DNA of 64,000 nucleotides. Source: Aaosphaeria pasadenensis (lineage: Eukaryota; Ascomycota; Dothideomycetes; Pleosporales). The notes below the pieces were generated by a model. That model had not been told where the DNA came from and did not search any database. It worked only from the letters and a program-made list of their open reading frames with translations. Numbering within the stretch: the first letter of the stretch is position 1; every line of letters starts with the position of its first letter. Of the stretch, positions 46,334 to 57,290 are shown piece by piece. The DNA lies in the NCBI GenBank assembly GCA_022813625.1, contig JAKLMB010000008.1, forward strand, positions 1,178,001 through 1,242,000. Reading direction: 5' to 3'. Made by a program: the position numbers and the translations under genes.

Positions 46334-46507
46334 TCCACTCTTCGAGTCTTTGTTTGAAGAGGATGGTGGTTCACGTGATGTCTTGGCATAGGTCAGCGTC
46401 CAAGGCTTCGTGAACTGTGCCGCATCAGCACGCCCTTGATCCAAAGAGTCGTTTATAACCCTCTGATCTAGCCCTGATCTGATGGATATCTGTCAGTCTC
46501 TTCAACT

Positions 46508-48835
46508 ATGGAGCCTCGCATAGCGACTCTGTTGCTGGGCGATAACAGCCCGTCCGGTTCAATATCTACACTACCGCCACTCCCAAACAGCCAACTTAGG
46601 CCCCTCCTCCCTGCTCCCGCGACGCATCGAAATGACATTCCAGGCGTCGAAAACCTCGCCGGTCCGAGGTTACGTCCAATATCAGTCCGCCCAAAATCGA
46701 GCGTACCCATCGCGGAAGTATTGAACCAAGAAGCCCCAGCCGCTCCGCAGCAGGTCGCCACCACCGTCTCGCACAACCCCGCACAACCACAACTGTTCAG
46801 CGGGAGGCTGCAGGACATACTCTTAGATCCCTCTCAAGAGCGTGCAAGTAAGAGGAGAAAGGTTGATGGACACACAACACCACCTGCGCTCCCCGGGAGC
46901 GAGAATAACCTTTTGACCTTACCCAAACTTCCACAACTACCAAAGAAGACTTCTCGCAGACCTAGAATACCTCCCTTATTACAGGGACTACACCAACCTC
47001 CCCCCCTTCCTCCTGAGGGAAGGCTGTTCCCACCTATCACAGGAGAAAGGGGTGGGTTTAGCAAGGAACTTGGCGACCGGGTGGGGCTGAGAAACCCAGC
47101 TGCACCAGCAAGGAACAAGGAGAAAGAGGACGATATCCCTGGAGAAGTCGCAGTAGTCTTGCGGAACAGCGTTTCTCGAAGAGGAGAAGGCAGGGGAAAG
47201 GACAGACTAGTAGATACGACATTCTACGAGGCTGCCAATGAGCCTAACAAAGAAATACAGCGGCCTGGGGATACTGGAGAGAATTCTTCGGGAAAGGGAA
47301 AGACTACGAAAAGGCGTAACAAATGGACGAATCAAGAGACACAAGATCTCTTGAGAGGTGTAAGCATGTTTGGCATTGGCAATTGGAAGAAGATCGTGAA
47401 CCATCCCGGCTTCGACTTTCATCATCGCACGGCTGTGGATCTGAAGGATCGCTTTCGAACTTGCTGCCCAGATGAAACTGGCAAATCCCGCCAAATCAAT
47501 TCGCAGACCACGCACTCGAGGGACTCGAACAATGGCCCCACGCTCGCTACCGGTTTGCAAGGAGATGAAGCTACTCCTGCTACAACGTCTGAGGCGCCAG
47601 ACGGAGCATCATCCAAACCGAAGAAGCCACGAAAATCTAGGTCAGACAAACAGGAGAAATCAACTGAACAGTTGGCCGAGATGGGCATTCAGGAACCCTT
47701 CGCTCGATCCAAACGTCGCCAGCGTGTTGAATTTACCGAGAAGGATGACGAAAACCTCTGGAAGGGATACAAGCAGTACGGTCCAGTGTGGCACTTGATC
47801 AAGGAAGACGCAAACTTTGGTTTCCGCCATCGTCATCCGACAGACCTCCGTGATCGATTTCGTATAAGATATGCAGAGGAATATGCTAAAGCAGGCTATA
47901 AATTAAAGACGAAGAACACCCCGGCACCCAAAGCAAACGAAGAGAGCAATCAAGAAAACTTCGAAGTTGCGCCTGTGACAGCGAACAAAAACACATTACA
48001 GGAGGCCACCCCGATACACATGAACTCTTCTCCTACATCCAATTTGAAGGTCCACACACTTTCGCAGCCGCTCCGCAACTCATTCCCCACCCCGTATGAG
48101 GATTTCCCCGACATTATATCTGAAGATGACGGTGAGAACAGAAAGAGCCCCATAACGTTGAGTCGCCACATTTTCCAATGGGCAGACGCGAACCCCTCCC
48201 AAGCACCATCGATGGCAAGCGCCTCTACCATGCCGACGATTGCGAACCTCACTGGGGACTTCGGGATGCACTTTCTCACAGGTGCGGATGGCATGCACAT
48301 TGACCCCCAGGAGCTCCGATTGCCAGTGGCATCAATGCAACAGGGCGTGTTTTCGGGATTTGCTGCATATACGCCGAATCAACAGCATTTCGGATCCACG
48401 ATTCCGATGAATGCTGGACCAACCACGGTGCCTGCGCCGGCACCTGGTCCCAGCTCAGGCTCTATGATGGCGTCGGCATCTAACAAGCAATCCGTTAGCT
48501 CTCTTCTTCGCACGCCTAATCTGCCTACGATTGTATATCCACATGTCCCGATGTCAAGCGCCCGCAATACAATGCACAACCTGCCTCGTCCCGCCGATCT
48601 ATTATCTGGGGTTGATCACGACAGTCGTCAGGAAGTGCAGACTACCGGACTTGCCCTCGACGACGGATTAGCCATGGGGTTTTCGCTTCACTCAAATAAC
48701 ACAACCTTAGCACCACTAGTCGGTGGTGCCAATATGAACGGGGTAGGAAGAAACTTGGTCATGTTGGACAGAGAAAGGGGTGGCCTAGGAGAAGACGCAT
48801 TTGGCGAGAGAAGCCTGCTCAATAGCAGTATTTGA
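46508..48835 (+). CDS. Two-Myb telobox DNA-binding protein (Teb1/Tay1-like)
   Basis: A 775-residue intronless nuclear protein with two Myb domains of the telobox kind. Myb1 (about residues 270-318) runs from NKWTNQETQDLL to TAVDLKDRFRTC. Myb2 (about 406-455) runs from RVEFTEKDDENLW to PTDLRDRFRIRY. The VDLKDRFRT and TDLRDRFRIRY ends correspond to the VDLKDKWRN telobox that contacts TTAGGG. Two adjacent telobox Myb domains are the layout of fission-yeast Teb1 and Yarrowia Tay1, which bind double-stranded telomeric repeats and act as transcription factors. The first 265 residues are proline-rich with a basic KRRK signal; the C-terminal 300 residues are low-complexity. The assignment to this group is by domain layout. 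Confidence 0.8.
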   Translation: MEPRIATLLLGDNSPSGSISTLPPLPNSQLRPLLPAPATHRNDIPGVENLAGPRLRPISVRPKSSVPIAEVLNQEAPAAPQQVATTVSHNPAQPQLFSGRLQDILLDPSQERASKRRKVDGHTTPPALPGSENNLLTLPKLPQLPKKTSRRPRIPPLLQGLHQPPPLPPEGRLFPPITGERGGFSKELGDRVGLRNPAAPARNKEKEDDIPGEVAVVLRNSVSRRGEGRGKDRLVDTTFYEAANEPNKEIQRPGDTGENSSGKGKTTKRRNKWTNQETQDLLRGVSMFGIGNWKKIVNHPGFDFHHRTAVDLKDRFRTCCPDETGKSRQINSQTTHSRDSNNGPTLATGLQGDEATPATTSEAPDGASSKPKKPRKSRSDKQEKSTEQLAEMGIQEPFARSKRRQRVEFTEKDDENLWKGYKQYGPVWHLIKEDANFGFRHRHPTDLRDRFRIRYAEEYAKAGYKLKTKNTPAPKANEESNQENFEVAPVTANKNTLQEATPIHMNSSPTSNLKVHTLSQPLRNSFPTPYEDFPDIISEDDGENRKSPITLSRHIFQWADANPSQAPSMASASTMPTIANLTGDFGMHFLTGADGMHIDPQELRLPVASMQQGVFSGFAAYTPNQQHFGSTIPMNAGPTTVPAPAPGPSSGSMMASASNKQSVSSLLRTPNLPTIVYPHVPMSSARNTMHNLPRPADLLSGVDHDSRQEVQTTGLALDDGLAMGFSLHSNNTTLAPLVGGANMNGVGRNLVMLDRERGGLGEDAFGERSLLNSSI

Positions 48836-49020
48836 AGTAGTAACATTCGCTTTGTTTTTTTTTTTTTTTTGGATGAAGGCAGTTCAGAAGTATGTTTTAT
48901 TGATTATTCGACGGCAGTGTATTAATTTGAAGTTTGAGATACCCTATAGCAATTAGCTACTATATTCTATTCCTACAAATGACCCTTGACGTGCTCCGTT
49001 GTAACGCCATCGTGTCTAAT

Positions 49021-51192
49021 CTATAGCTCATCATGTCTATTGCCTTGCGTGGACGATTGCGATTGCCTTCCATTACTTGCGCTCGAGTCCTTGTTCGGAC
49101 TCCCGCTCGCCTGATCATCCTCCTTCGCCGCCTTCTCCGTCTCGATGCTCACCTCGAACAAACCACTCCCAACCAATCGTTCCCCCTTCACGTGAGCGAC
49201 CTCAAGCTCGAACCATGCATCTGTCCTGGGGATGTCATCGATTCCCAACTCCGCCCTAAAGGTCGCATTGCCTTCAAGTCCGATGATGAGGTCTTTAACC
49301 ACCATGTTCCGCCTGACATGACGCACGGCCACTTTTAGGGACAATCGGGGTGTGAGCGGCGCGACCGCGATAATCACGTTGTCAACCGCACCTGCGTCGA
49401 AGGAATATCGCCGGGGCTCTGATTCAGGTGTTACGTAGTCGCTGATAGATTGTCCGCTTAGAAGCAATGTCGCTGTGTCGCCGGCGTTGTCGTAATGTGT
49501 AAGGCCGCGGGACACGACATGGTCGAGGAAGCGCGGGATGGTGTGCAGGGAGTGGAGGATACTGTAGGTTCCGCCGGTATCAAGGACGGCATTGATGAGC
49601 TCTTCCTCTTTGGATTTCGAGAGCTGAAGAAGATCGTTGGAGATCTCGATTGAAGGGAGAGGGAGCGGGGAGGGAGGGAGGAGGCCAAGATGGACGCGGA
49701 TCCCTTCTTTACCTGCCCGGATGATGTGTTCAGTCTGGTCAGAGAGATGTGTATCTCGGCTGCTGGTCAACGCGACAATGGCAGTTTTGTTACAGGGGAG
49801 GGCGGACTTGTTCGCCAGTAAGGAGGTTACTGCCGTTGAGAAATCAAGGCCTTCTGTTACGAGAGAGAAACTGTTGCTTCCTTCATCTTCTCGGAAAGGC
49901 TTCTCCAATTCGTTGCTGGAACCTCGACTTTTGGTAGAATTCTGGCGTGTCAGGCCCTCGCCCGGGCCCTCGTCGTGTGCTTGTCCTTGAACTTCTTGAA
50001 CCAGCCATTTCTGTACTGGCACTTGCATCTCAGCAATGCGGTCTTGATTCCCTTGTGCGTCTCGTAGAATTGCGACACGTCTGCCGTAACAGTCGACTGT
50101 TGGGTTATCTCGAACCAAGGCGCATATCATGAGATTACCTCTCTCCGTGCCATAGGATCTCCGAATCTCCTCCCTGAAGTACCGCCATTGTCGGCGGGAG
50201 TCGCGAATTGCTGCAGCCACTGCTCGCTCAAAGTTGCCAGGGAAATCGCTGCGCGGAGTATTGGGGCCTGGCTTGCTAGTTTTGCCAGTGACCTCATCGA
50301 TGAGTCCGTTGTCCTTGTTGAGTGTATGATGAGTGATGCGTCCTGTGCAATCAAGAGAACCAGGTTCCAGTGGATGTCCAGCTTTTCCCACGGGTCCGTC
50401 GGTAAGGATACCACCAAAGCACCCAGTCGTCAGGTCGTGTGGTACCTGTTCGGAAATGTTGTTTTCGGCGCGCAGATCCAAAAACATCGGAGCATCATTG
50501 CGCAATAGACCTGGCGGGTTAGAAGCGTTGAAGGGGGGCTGGGCATCGTCAGCCCAGTTACTGTGTGCATAGAAGTCCTGGATTCCATGCAGCGCTCGTC
50601 CGAAACCTTCGATCGCGGAGCATTTAGACCTTCCGAAAACGTGCATCTGGAGCTCAGGAAAAGAGAACATGCAATCACGTGAAGATATATCGACCTCAGG
50701 CGCAACAATCCTTGCGTCAATATCGGTGATCTTATCGGCCGCGGCAATACCCTCCGCAAACCGCATTCGCAGATGATTAGCACAGTCTTGGAGGGTTGCA
50801 GTTGCCTGTAGCCGTGTACGCGGATAAGTGTCGTTCAATCCGAAAGCGACAGCGTCAAGGAAATCGGCATTGTCGCAGTGAGCGTTTGGGCCTTCTGGTA
50901 TTGGATCCAGCATGTCTGGGGCGCCAACAGCTCCGTTTGAACCCTGTCCGACGTATCCCTCCTCTTCAGAAGTTCCTGCCAGTTGATGCAGTGTCATTTC
51001 TTCGAAACATCTTCCATCGGATACCGGATTGTTGGAGTTGCAGGCGAACGCGGCCCTAGTAATTCTTTCATGCTCGCAGTGTTGGCCGATGACAGCCGGC
51101 TCGTTGATCGTTCCAAATGCATCCCCTCTGGATGTAAACAGCAGAATGGCCCGAACCGCTATATAAAGCATAGGCGTTCGTCGTATATACAT
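49021..51192 (-). CDS. Secreted HET-C-like protein with vWA-like region
   Basis: A 723-residue intronless protein with an N-terminal signal peptide (about 25 residues, cleavage near GDAFG). Residues about 30-350 resemble HET-C and the related bacterial CinY-type proteins: HERITRAAF near the start and, later, GRALHGIQDFYAHSNWAD, a histidine/aspartate pattern shared with zinc-dependent phospholipase C folds. Residues about 420-560 look like a von Willebrand A-type fold (TEGLDFSTAV; TAIVALTSSRDTHL; GIRVHLGLL). A beta-rich region and a polar, Ser/Gln-rich tail follow. HET-C proteins take part in vegetative incompatibility in Neurospora and Podospora, but this one is divergent, so a role in recognition is not established. 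No glycine-rich HET-C tail is present. Confidence 0.6.
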   Translation of the reverse strand: MYIRRTPMLYIAVRAILLFTSRGDAFGTINEPAVIGQHCEHERITRAAFACNSNNPVSDGRCFEEMTLHQLAGTSEEEGYVGQGSNGAVGAPDMLDPIPEGPNAHCDNADFLDAVAFGLNDTYPRTRLQATATLQDCANHLRMRFAEGIAAADKITDIDARIVAPEVDISSRDCMFSFPELQMHVFGRSKCSAIEGFGRALHGIQDFYAHSNWADDAQPPFNASNPPGLLRNDAPMFLDLRAENNISEQVPHDLTTGCFGGILTDGPVGKAGHPLEPGSLDCTGRITHHTLNKDNGLIDEVTGKTSKPGPNTPRSDFPGNFERAVAAAIRDSRRQWRYFREEIRRSYGTERGNLMICALVRDNPTVDCYGRRVAILRDAQGNQDRIAEMQVPVQKWLVQEVQGQAHDEGPGEGLTRQNSTKSRGSSNELEKPFREDEGSNSFSLVTEGLDFSTAVTSLLANKSALPCNKTAIVALTSSRDTHLSDQTEHIIRAGKEGIRVHLGLLPPSPLPLPSIEISNDLLQLSKSKEEELINAVLDTGGTYSILHSLHTIPRFLDHVVSRGLTHYDNAGDTATLLLSGQSISDYVTPESEPRRYSFDAGAVDNVIIAVAPLTPRLSLKVAVRHVRRNMVVKDLIIGLEGNATFRAELGIDDIPRTDAWFELEVAHVKGERLVGSGLFEVSIETEKAAKEDDQASGSPNKDSSASNGRQSQSSTQGNRHDEL

Positions 51193-51879
51193 TATCTTCC
51201 AGTAAGAAAGTTACCTGTAAGGTGGGGCAGGCGTTGATCTCGACGATGCAGGTGTATGTGTTTTCTGTATCACGTCCATAAGGGGAGCGATTTAGGATTC
51301 AAAATGATTTCATGAAATATCGTCGAAGATGCGTGCGCTTGTTTCAGGTGTGAACTAGGCTGATGGTCGTCGTGACACCTTTGTTGCAAAATGCAAAAGT
51401 CAGACGAACGACGAGCAGCATCATCATCAGGATGATGTAATCACGTGGGAGATAAGCCTAGCATCCCCGAGAAACTCAGCCTCGAAAACGACACTGGTCG
51501 TATCATACTGATGAAGCATGTCTCTTGCCATCAGCGACGGGGTTCAGCGATTACTTTGATCTACAGTAGTTTCACGCACTCGTAGGATGTAGCAATCAAG
51601 CACGCGTTTGCAGCGTCTGGGTGTTCCTGTAGATCTGCAATTTAGTGCTGACCATACACATCTCTCCGTGCTTAACCGTCCATTCCCGGTTTAGCTCTGT
51701 CTCCCCTCAGAGTCACACCCATCAACATTGATGCTGCAATCCTTCTTGACTCCCAGATGTTTATTCTATTAAAAGGTCGTGCCTGTTCTAGATTTTTCAC
51801 GTATCAATTTGCGCCTTGTATCGGTCTGTCCAAACGTTTTCATCCAAATCTTTCAAACAGCTACACTAGATCGGTTACA
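51193..51879. other. Intergenic, divergent promoter region
   Basis: It lies between the HET-C-like start and the acetyltransferase start. No gene or clear element is supported. Confidence 0.5.
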
Positions 51880-52654
51880 ATGAAACAGTCGGTAGATGCA
51901 GGGTGTGTTGTATGATCTATATTTCAATGAAGTCATTATATACTGAATCATAATATCCAGAGCAAATCCTCTGGGATTCCTTGTCGCAGACGAACCCGCA
52001 AAGCCGCCGAGCTACGACATTACCCTCACTGGTCGCTATGTCACCATCGTGCCCATATCTCCCGATCATGCCGAAGATCTCTACGAACAAATAGGAGATG
52101 AAAAACATATTCCGTTATTCGACTACCTCTTCGACGAGCACCCAAATTCAGTAGAGGAACTCCGTGCATCACTAACCCAAAAATCTAAAACATCGAATCC
52201 ATGGGCCTACGCAATCCTATCCAATGACGCTGCAGCGGGTTCAACCAAAGCAGTGGGAATGGCCTCACTGATGCGGATGGACCAGCCAAATCGCGTGATA
52301 GAGGTTGGCAGTATATTATACACTCCCGCGCTGCAACGCACCCCCGCTGCCACGGAAGCCATGTACCTCCTCGCTAGATATGTCTTTGAGACCCTGCATT
52401 TCCGGCGCTACGAGTGGAAGTTGAATTCACTGAACGCGCCGTCGCATCGTGCTGCCAAGCGTCTGGGCTTCGTGTATGAGGGGACGTTCAGGCAGCACAT
52501 GATCGCCAGGGGGCAGAATCGTGACACGGCGTGGTATTCTATCATTGATTCGGAATGGCCGGTCATGAAGTCCGCTTTTGAGCAGTGGTTGAGTGTAGAG
52601 AACTTCGATGCGGAGGGAAGGCAGAGGAAAAAGCTAGAAGATTTCAGGGTATAA
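51880..52654 (+). CDS. GNAT acetyltransferase, RimJ/RimL-like
   Basis: A 231-residue N-acetyltransferase. Exon 1 is only 23 nt (51880-51902); exon 2 is 51961-52654. The join gives MKQSVDAGANPLGFLVADEP in frame, then ITLTGRYVTIVPISPDHAEDLY, the usual opening of the Acetyltransf_3 group. The acetyl-CoA-binding side is seen as RTPAATEAMYLLARYVFE, followed by YEWKLNSLNAPSHRAAKRLGF and YEGTFRQHMIARGQNRDTAW. Relatives acetylate protein N-termini, amino acids or small amines. No signal peptide is seen, so it is probably cytosolic. The substrate is unknown. Confidence 0.88.
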
Positions 52655-54051
52655 GATTTGTTTATGGCAGTATCTGCCTTTGCTTTAGTGTAGAACTCAA
52701 TGGTTAGACAAACGCGATGATACAGAACGAGGGCGGTGGGAGAATGGTTTATGAACCGCTAAAATACATATACTTCCCATTCGAAGTAACCGAACAACTG
52801 ACTCAAGTCTATACGAAACATGCTTAATCGGACTTTTTCCTTATCTTCTATCATTTTGGCGAAACTCGTCAACGATTTCAAATTTCTAATGGCAGGTGCA
52901 TGAGGATCCGGCGAGGATTGTCATGCTATCCTCGCCACCCGAGCGCCGTGCTTGCTAAATGAAACCAGCCGTTCGCACTCAGAAGACTGAGTCGTGCAAT
53001 TGGCAATCGTCTAACACCATACATCACTGATTTTCTTGGTTAGTGCCTACTATTGATCGGCGGTTGGCTTTGAGGAAGTATGCGAAGGGGCTAGGGTGAG
53101 AAAGAATCAAGACTTCGAGAACGTATACAGTGGAGCTAATCCAGCAGATGTGGTCATACATGAATCTTCTCTGCAGCTTCTGAAAGCGAAGAGTTCTAAA
53201 GATGAAGGAGAGACAACCGTCTGACACAACTCTGTCATCTCTTGCGCCACCAGTTCACCGTGAGCAGACAGAGTTACATTACTTACAGCCACTCCTTCGA
53301 CAGTGCGGAAAAACATACATTCTCTAGCAGAATATCAGTCAGCAGAATGGTCTGATTTGATCTAGATTCTGGCAATATTTTTGGAACTTATGTAAGTGAT
53401 GATTATCGGATAAGGCGGTGGCACATGATGCGGCATGAACTAGGTGCCAAGCTATCAACCTTGGAAGATACTGATGGGTTCAATACATTACACTGTTTAA
53501 CAGTTTAGCATCACTGAAGAAGGTGTCGAACAACAATAGCTGATGAAGGACGTGAATCGTTGCTTGAATTCAAATTTGATCCTTGTCCCAAAGGAACTAC
53601 CTTGCTCTTATAATCTAGCGCCGGTCAAAAGCAATTGAGAGGGGATGAAAGTATATATAAAAACATTTCCTCCGCAGTCCAAAACACCAATTCGCTAGGT
53701 CGTTTTGTTCCACAATGACCTTAGGTTTGGATGATTCAGGGCCAACATCGAGCCTATGTTTCCCCCTCTCCTCTATCGGAATTATTTGGAAAACTCCCTC
53801 GCCAATGCCAATGCAAAGGAAATAAGACGTGGGTCGATTAAAGTTACGCATGCACAGTGAATATGGCGATTAATGTCCGTTAGTGGGTCCTCTCTTCGGA
53901 AGGGGAGTCATGTCCCTCTCCCGTCGTAGAAAATCCACATGGAACCTTATCGCTCATTTTACACCCAGCTCGAACGATGTTGAGGTGGGTCCATTACATA
54001 TTCGAGACGAAAATCAATGGGTCCCTGTTCATTGACAAGCGTTGATCAGCT
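52655..54051. other. Intergenic, 1.4 kb
   Basis: 3' side of the acetyltransferase (plus) and of the peroxiredoxin (minus). Small minus-strand open frames at 53024-53316 and 53615-53851 have no family match. No RNA gene was seen. Confidence 0.5.
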
Positions 54052-55006
54052 CTAATGTCCATTGATGGGAAGGGCTTTCTGCGGAGCCGTACCGTTGGAG
54101 GTGGCGCCAGCCATCTTGGTATCAGAGGAGGTAGGGTTGTTGGTGTGGTAGGCCTTGATGCCATCAGGAGTGGCCTTGATAGTAGCCTCGCCGGGGTTCC
54201 AGTTGGCGGGGCAGACCTGCTAAGAGTTAACGCTGTGTTCCCATAGACTGGGAGGTTGTATTGTATCCGAACGTACCTCGCCATACTTGTCAGTGAACTG
54301 GAAAGCATCGATGAGACGGAGGGTCTCGTCAACGCTACGGCCAACGGGAAGATCGTTGATGGTGATCTACGATACTGTTAGCCTATACCCAAGTTGAACG
54401 AAGTCGCTTGCCCAAGCGCAATCTTGTGGATTGCTTATCCAGCACTCACCTGTCGTACAACACCGTTGGGGTCGATCAAGAAGAGACCGCGGAGCGCGAT
54501 GCCCTCCTCCTCGATCAAGACGCCGTAGTCCTTGCTCAACTGATGGTTCTTGTCGCTCAAGAGAGGGATGTTGATCTGGCCGAGACCTCCGTCACGTCGG
54601 CTGGCGTTGGTCCAGGCCAACAAGCTGTACTCGCTATCTGTGCTGGCGAAGACGACAGAGGCGCCACGGGCAGCGAAGTCGGCAGCGCGGTCGCTGAAGG
54701 CGATGATCTCAGTGGGGCAGACGAAGGTCCAAGCCATGGGGATGAAGCCGAGGACGAGCCATTGCTTGTTGTTGGAGTAGGACGAGATGCTGAGCTCTGT
54801 GCGAAGGAGAGACAGTTAGCTGAGTGTGTTTGTTTGGCAAAAGCGACACGGCCCGATCGCGCAATTGAATTGATAGATCACAGCACGGGGGTGAAGAGTA
54901 TTCGCGGAGTCGTACCTTCGATAGTGCCATCAACGACGGAGGGGCCAGAGAATTGGGGAGCGGGCTTCTGGACCCTGACTTTGGGCTGGTAGGCAGAGTA
55001 GGCCAT
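54052..55006 (-). CDS. Typical 2-Cys peroxiredoxin
   Basis: A 230-residue thioredoxin peroxidase that reduces hydrogen peroxide and organic peroxides. The exons are 55006-54916, 54796-54450, 54366-54277 and 54216-54052, all with good donors and closing phases. The peroxidatic cysteine is C57 (MAWTFVCPTEIIAF) and the resolving cysteine is C178 (GEVCPANW). The GGLG motif (about 100-103) is present, but the C-terminal tail lacks the YF motif that makes many eukaryotic enzymes sensitive to over-oxidation. The tail is instead extended and polar. There is no targeting signal, so it is probably cytosolic. A pseudo-ORF of 194 codons lies on the opposite strand and is a shadow. Confidence 0.94.
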
Positions 55007-57290
55007 TGTGAATTGAAGATTTGGAAGGGCAAAAATTGGAGGGAAGGTAGTCGTAGTGGGTGGTGTGAGCAATGTAGGTAGCTGGAGCAGATTGCTTGCA
55101 GTGAGATTGCAAGAGTGGATGGGCAGTCGCGAATTTGTATCTCAGAGGCTTCGAGGGGAGTTTATAGGAAAACTTTCGGAGTCGGGAGCGGTGGAGGCAA
55201 GAAGTAGCGCGATGACGAAAAGAGAGATACCTAGATGGAAAGCTAGGAAAGGCCTTGCAGGTTTAGGAAAGATCCGAAGGGGCAAGGAAGAAGCAGAATG
55301 GAATGGAACGAGAGGGAGGGCGAGAGAGACAAGACAAGACAGTAACTAGAGGGATAAGTTACTCGTACTGTGTACTGTATAGGTAGGTATGGTACGAGGG
55401 TATAACGGTTTCTATTAATGACTAGACAGGATTCTCGCGAGACTTAGGGAGACTTGGAGGCAACCTACGAGTCCACACAAAAATACCACAGTCCAAATGT
55501 ACCTGCAAAGTAGAGATTGGTAACAGATAGCGATCGCCTGTAACCGCATCAAGCTTAGCGTGATTGGTTGGATAAGCAAACCGTTCCCTCCCACGTCTGG
55601 CCCAGGGACCAAATCACTAATTAATACCGAGTCCGAGTACAATGGAGGTATACATAGCAACACAGTCACAGCATACAGTAACTACACAGTAATGGCAAAG
55701 ACTCATCGACGACGTGACAAATAAATAAAGAAAAGAGAGACCAACACGAGAAGGACGAGAACGGACAAGACAAGGCATGTACATACGGAGTTCTGTGTAC
55801 ATATCGACAACAACACACCGCCCATCTACAACCTACCAACATCATCGTTTCAGAATATGAATACACCAATATTCATTACGGAGTAATACAATCTATGTTA
55901 TAGTGTGTACATGTGCATACCTCCATCGGGTACACACCTACAAGGCTACAATCACCTACTATAATTGTTAACTACCCACCTACTGCGTCCGTAATGACCT
56001 CCTAATTAGCCCTACGATGAGAGTCAATTCCATTCGATCAACTACCTACCTACATGGACGTATGTATCTAGGTAGTCAGGTATGATAATACGTATTACGG
56101 AGTAATGGGAGACAACGTAAAATTTCCAATAGTAATTACACCGAGTACCGAATACGGACAAGCAACCATAACGATGGGGAATTACAAAACATGTAAAGTC
56201 TAGTACCCAAAAGGTCCCACTTTCCATCGTCATATCTACCAGCAAAAAACCCAGTCCCAGTAATTAATTGGTGAGAGAACAGAGAACACTTCGAAGACGA
56301 GAGAGACCTTGTCCCGAATTAACTCCCGCTATCGGCCTCGTCCGAGCGTCCACTTGGTACCTTGTCTTGTAAGTGGTATCATCGTCTCACAAGTAGTACC
56401 CAAAGTACGCAAGCAGCAGAAATCCGAGGATTCGAGGCTCTTCTGCTTACTTTTCATGTTTCGCACCACCGCGACTGTCTCCATAATCCATACCTACTGT
56501 GCTGCCTTTAGCTTAGGTACTCGTAGGTTGCTATTCTCTTCCTCCGATCCATTGCCAGCAGCCGTTTGGACCATACACACCAGGCACGCGCCCGCCTCAT
56601 TGGCCAGTACACCATTCGCGAAATCCCGTGCCATTCTATCAGACCAGCCTAACCACCAGTGCCACCCTAACCAGCCCTAGAAAGACGAAAGAACCACAAA
56701 TGGAATTTTCTTCCGCTGAGCGGCTGAAGCCAAGAAAGAAAGAAAAGAAGAAAAACCAAGAGGACAGGGCCGGCTCTTGCACTCGCGTCGCTTTCGCCCT
56801 ACAGGCTACGAGTACTCCCCGTACTGCACAGTGTAAGGGTACCTAGGCACATACGTTTCCATGGCGTGATTCGTCGCCGCAATGACACAGTCGTGATAGT
56901 GTACATATCATTTCTACCTCGTAATACAAATACAAGCTAGCATTGCATCACATGGAAAGGATCATCTGTCCTGAACAGCTCGCTTGAAATCGACGCAACT
57001 CTTACATTACATACTACAGACAGACAGACACATGGCAGTGCATTGCGCGTTACTAGAACTATCTTAGGTGTGCCTTGCTAGGATGGATGGCATTATGTAC
57101 ATACCTCGTACGTACATGTCCATACATCTTCATGCAGTGGGATTTTGCCTCACTCCGATCTTATCTGATCTTTTCTTATCTTCTACTCCGTACATCCGAC
57201 TAGGCTACATCCAGCACTACACCCACCCTTTTGCTTTGCTTTGCTATACTAGTCTAGTGTAATGGTTATACTGTACTGTGTCTCTCTATT
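55007..57290. other. Intergenic, 2.3 kb, motif-rich
   Basis: It holds the peroxiredoxin promoter and the 3' side of the transporter gene. It contains three copies of TACGGAGTA or its complement (55877-55885, 56096-56104, 57184-57192), several ACCTACCTAC/AGGTAGGTA stretches (55381, 56043) and GGTACCTAGG near 56840. No gene is supported. Confidence 0.5.

Larger units (their letters stand above)
45165..46507. other. Intergenic, divergent promoters with short repeats
   Basis: It lies between the divergent Zn2Cys6 and Myb-factor genes. It contains a (TTAGGG)2 telobox at 45292-45303, a cluster of TAGGTACC-type motifs at 45510-45723 and a (GATC)n run at 46319-46333, about 175 bp before the Myb-factor ATG. 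Confidence 0.6.

Noticed and set aside
54408..54992. 194-codon plus-strand frame
   Set aside because: It is the opposite strand of the peroxiredoxin exons and is rich in Val, Glu and Asp from codon complement.
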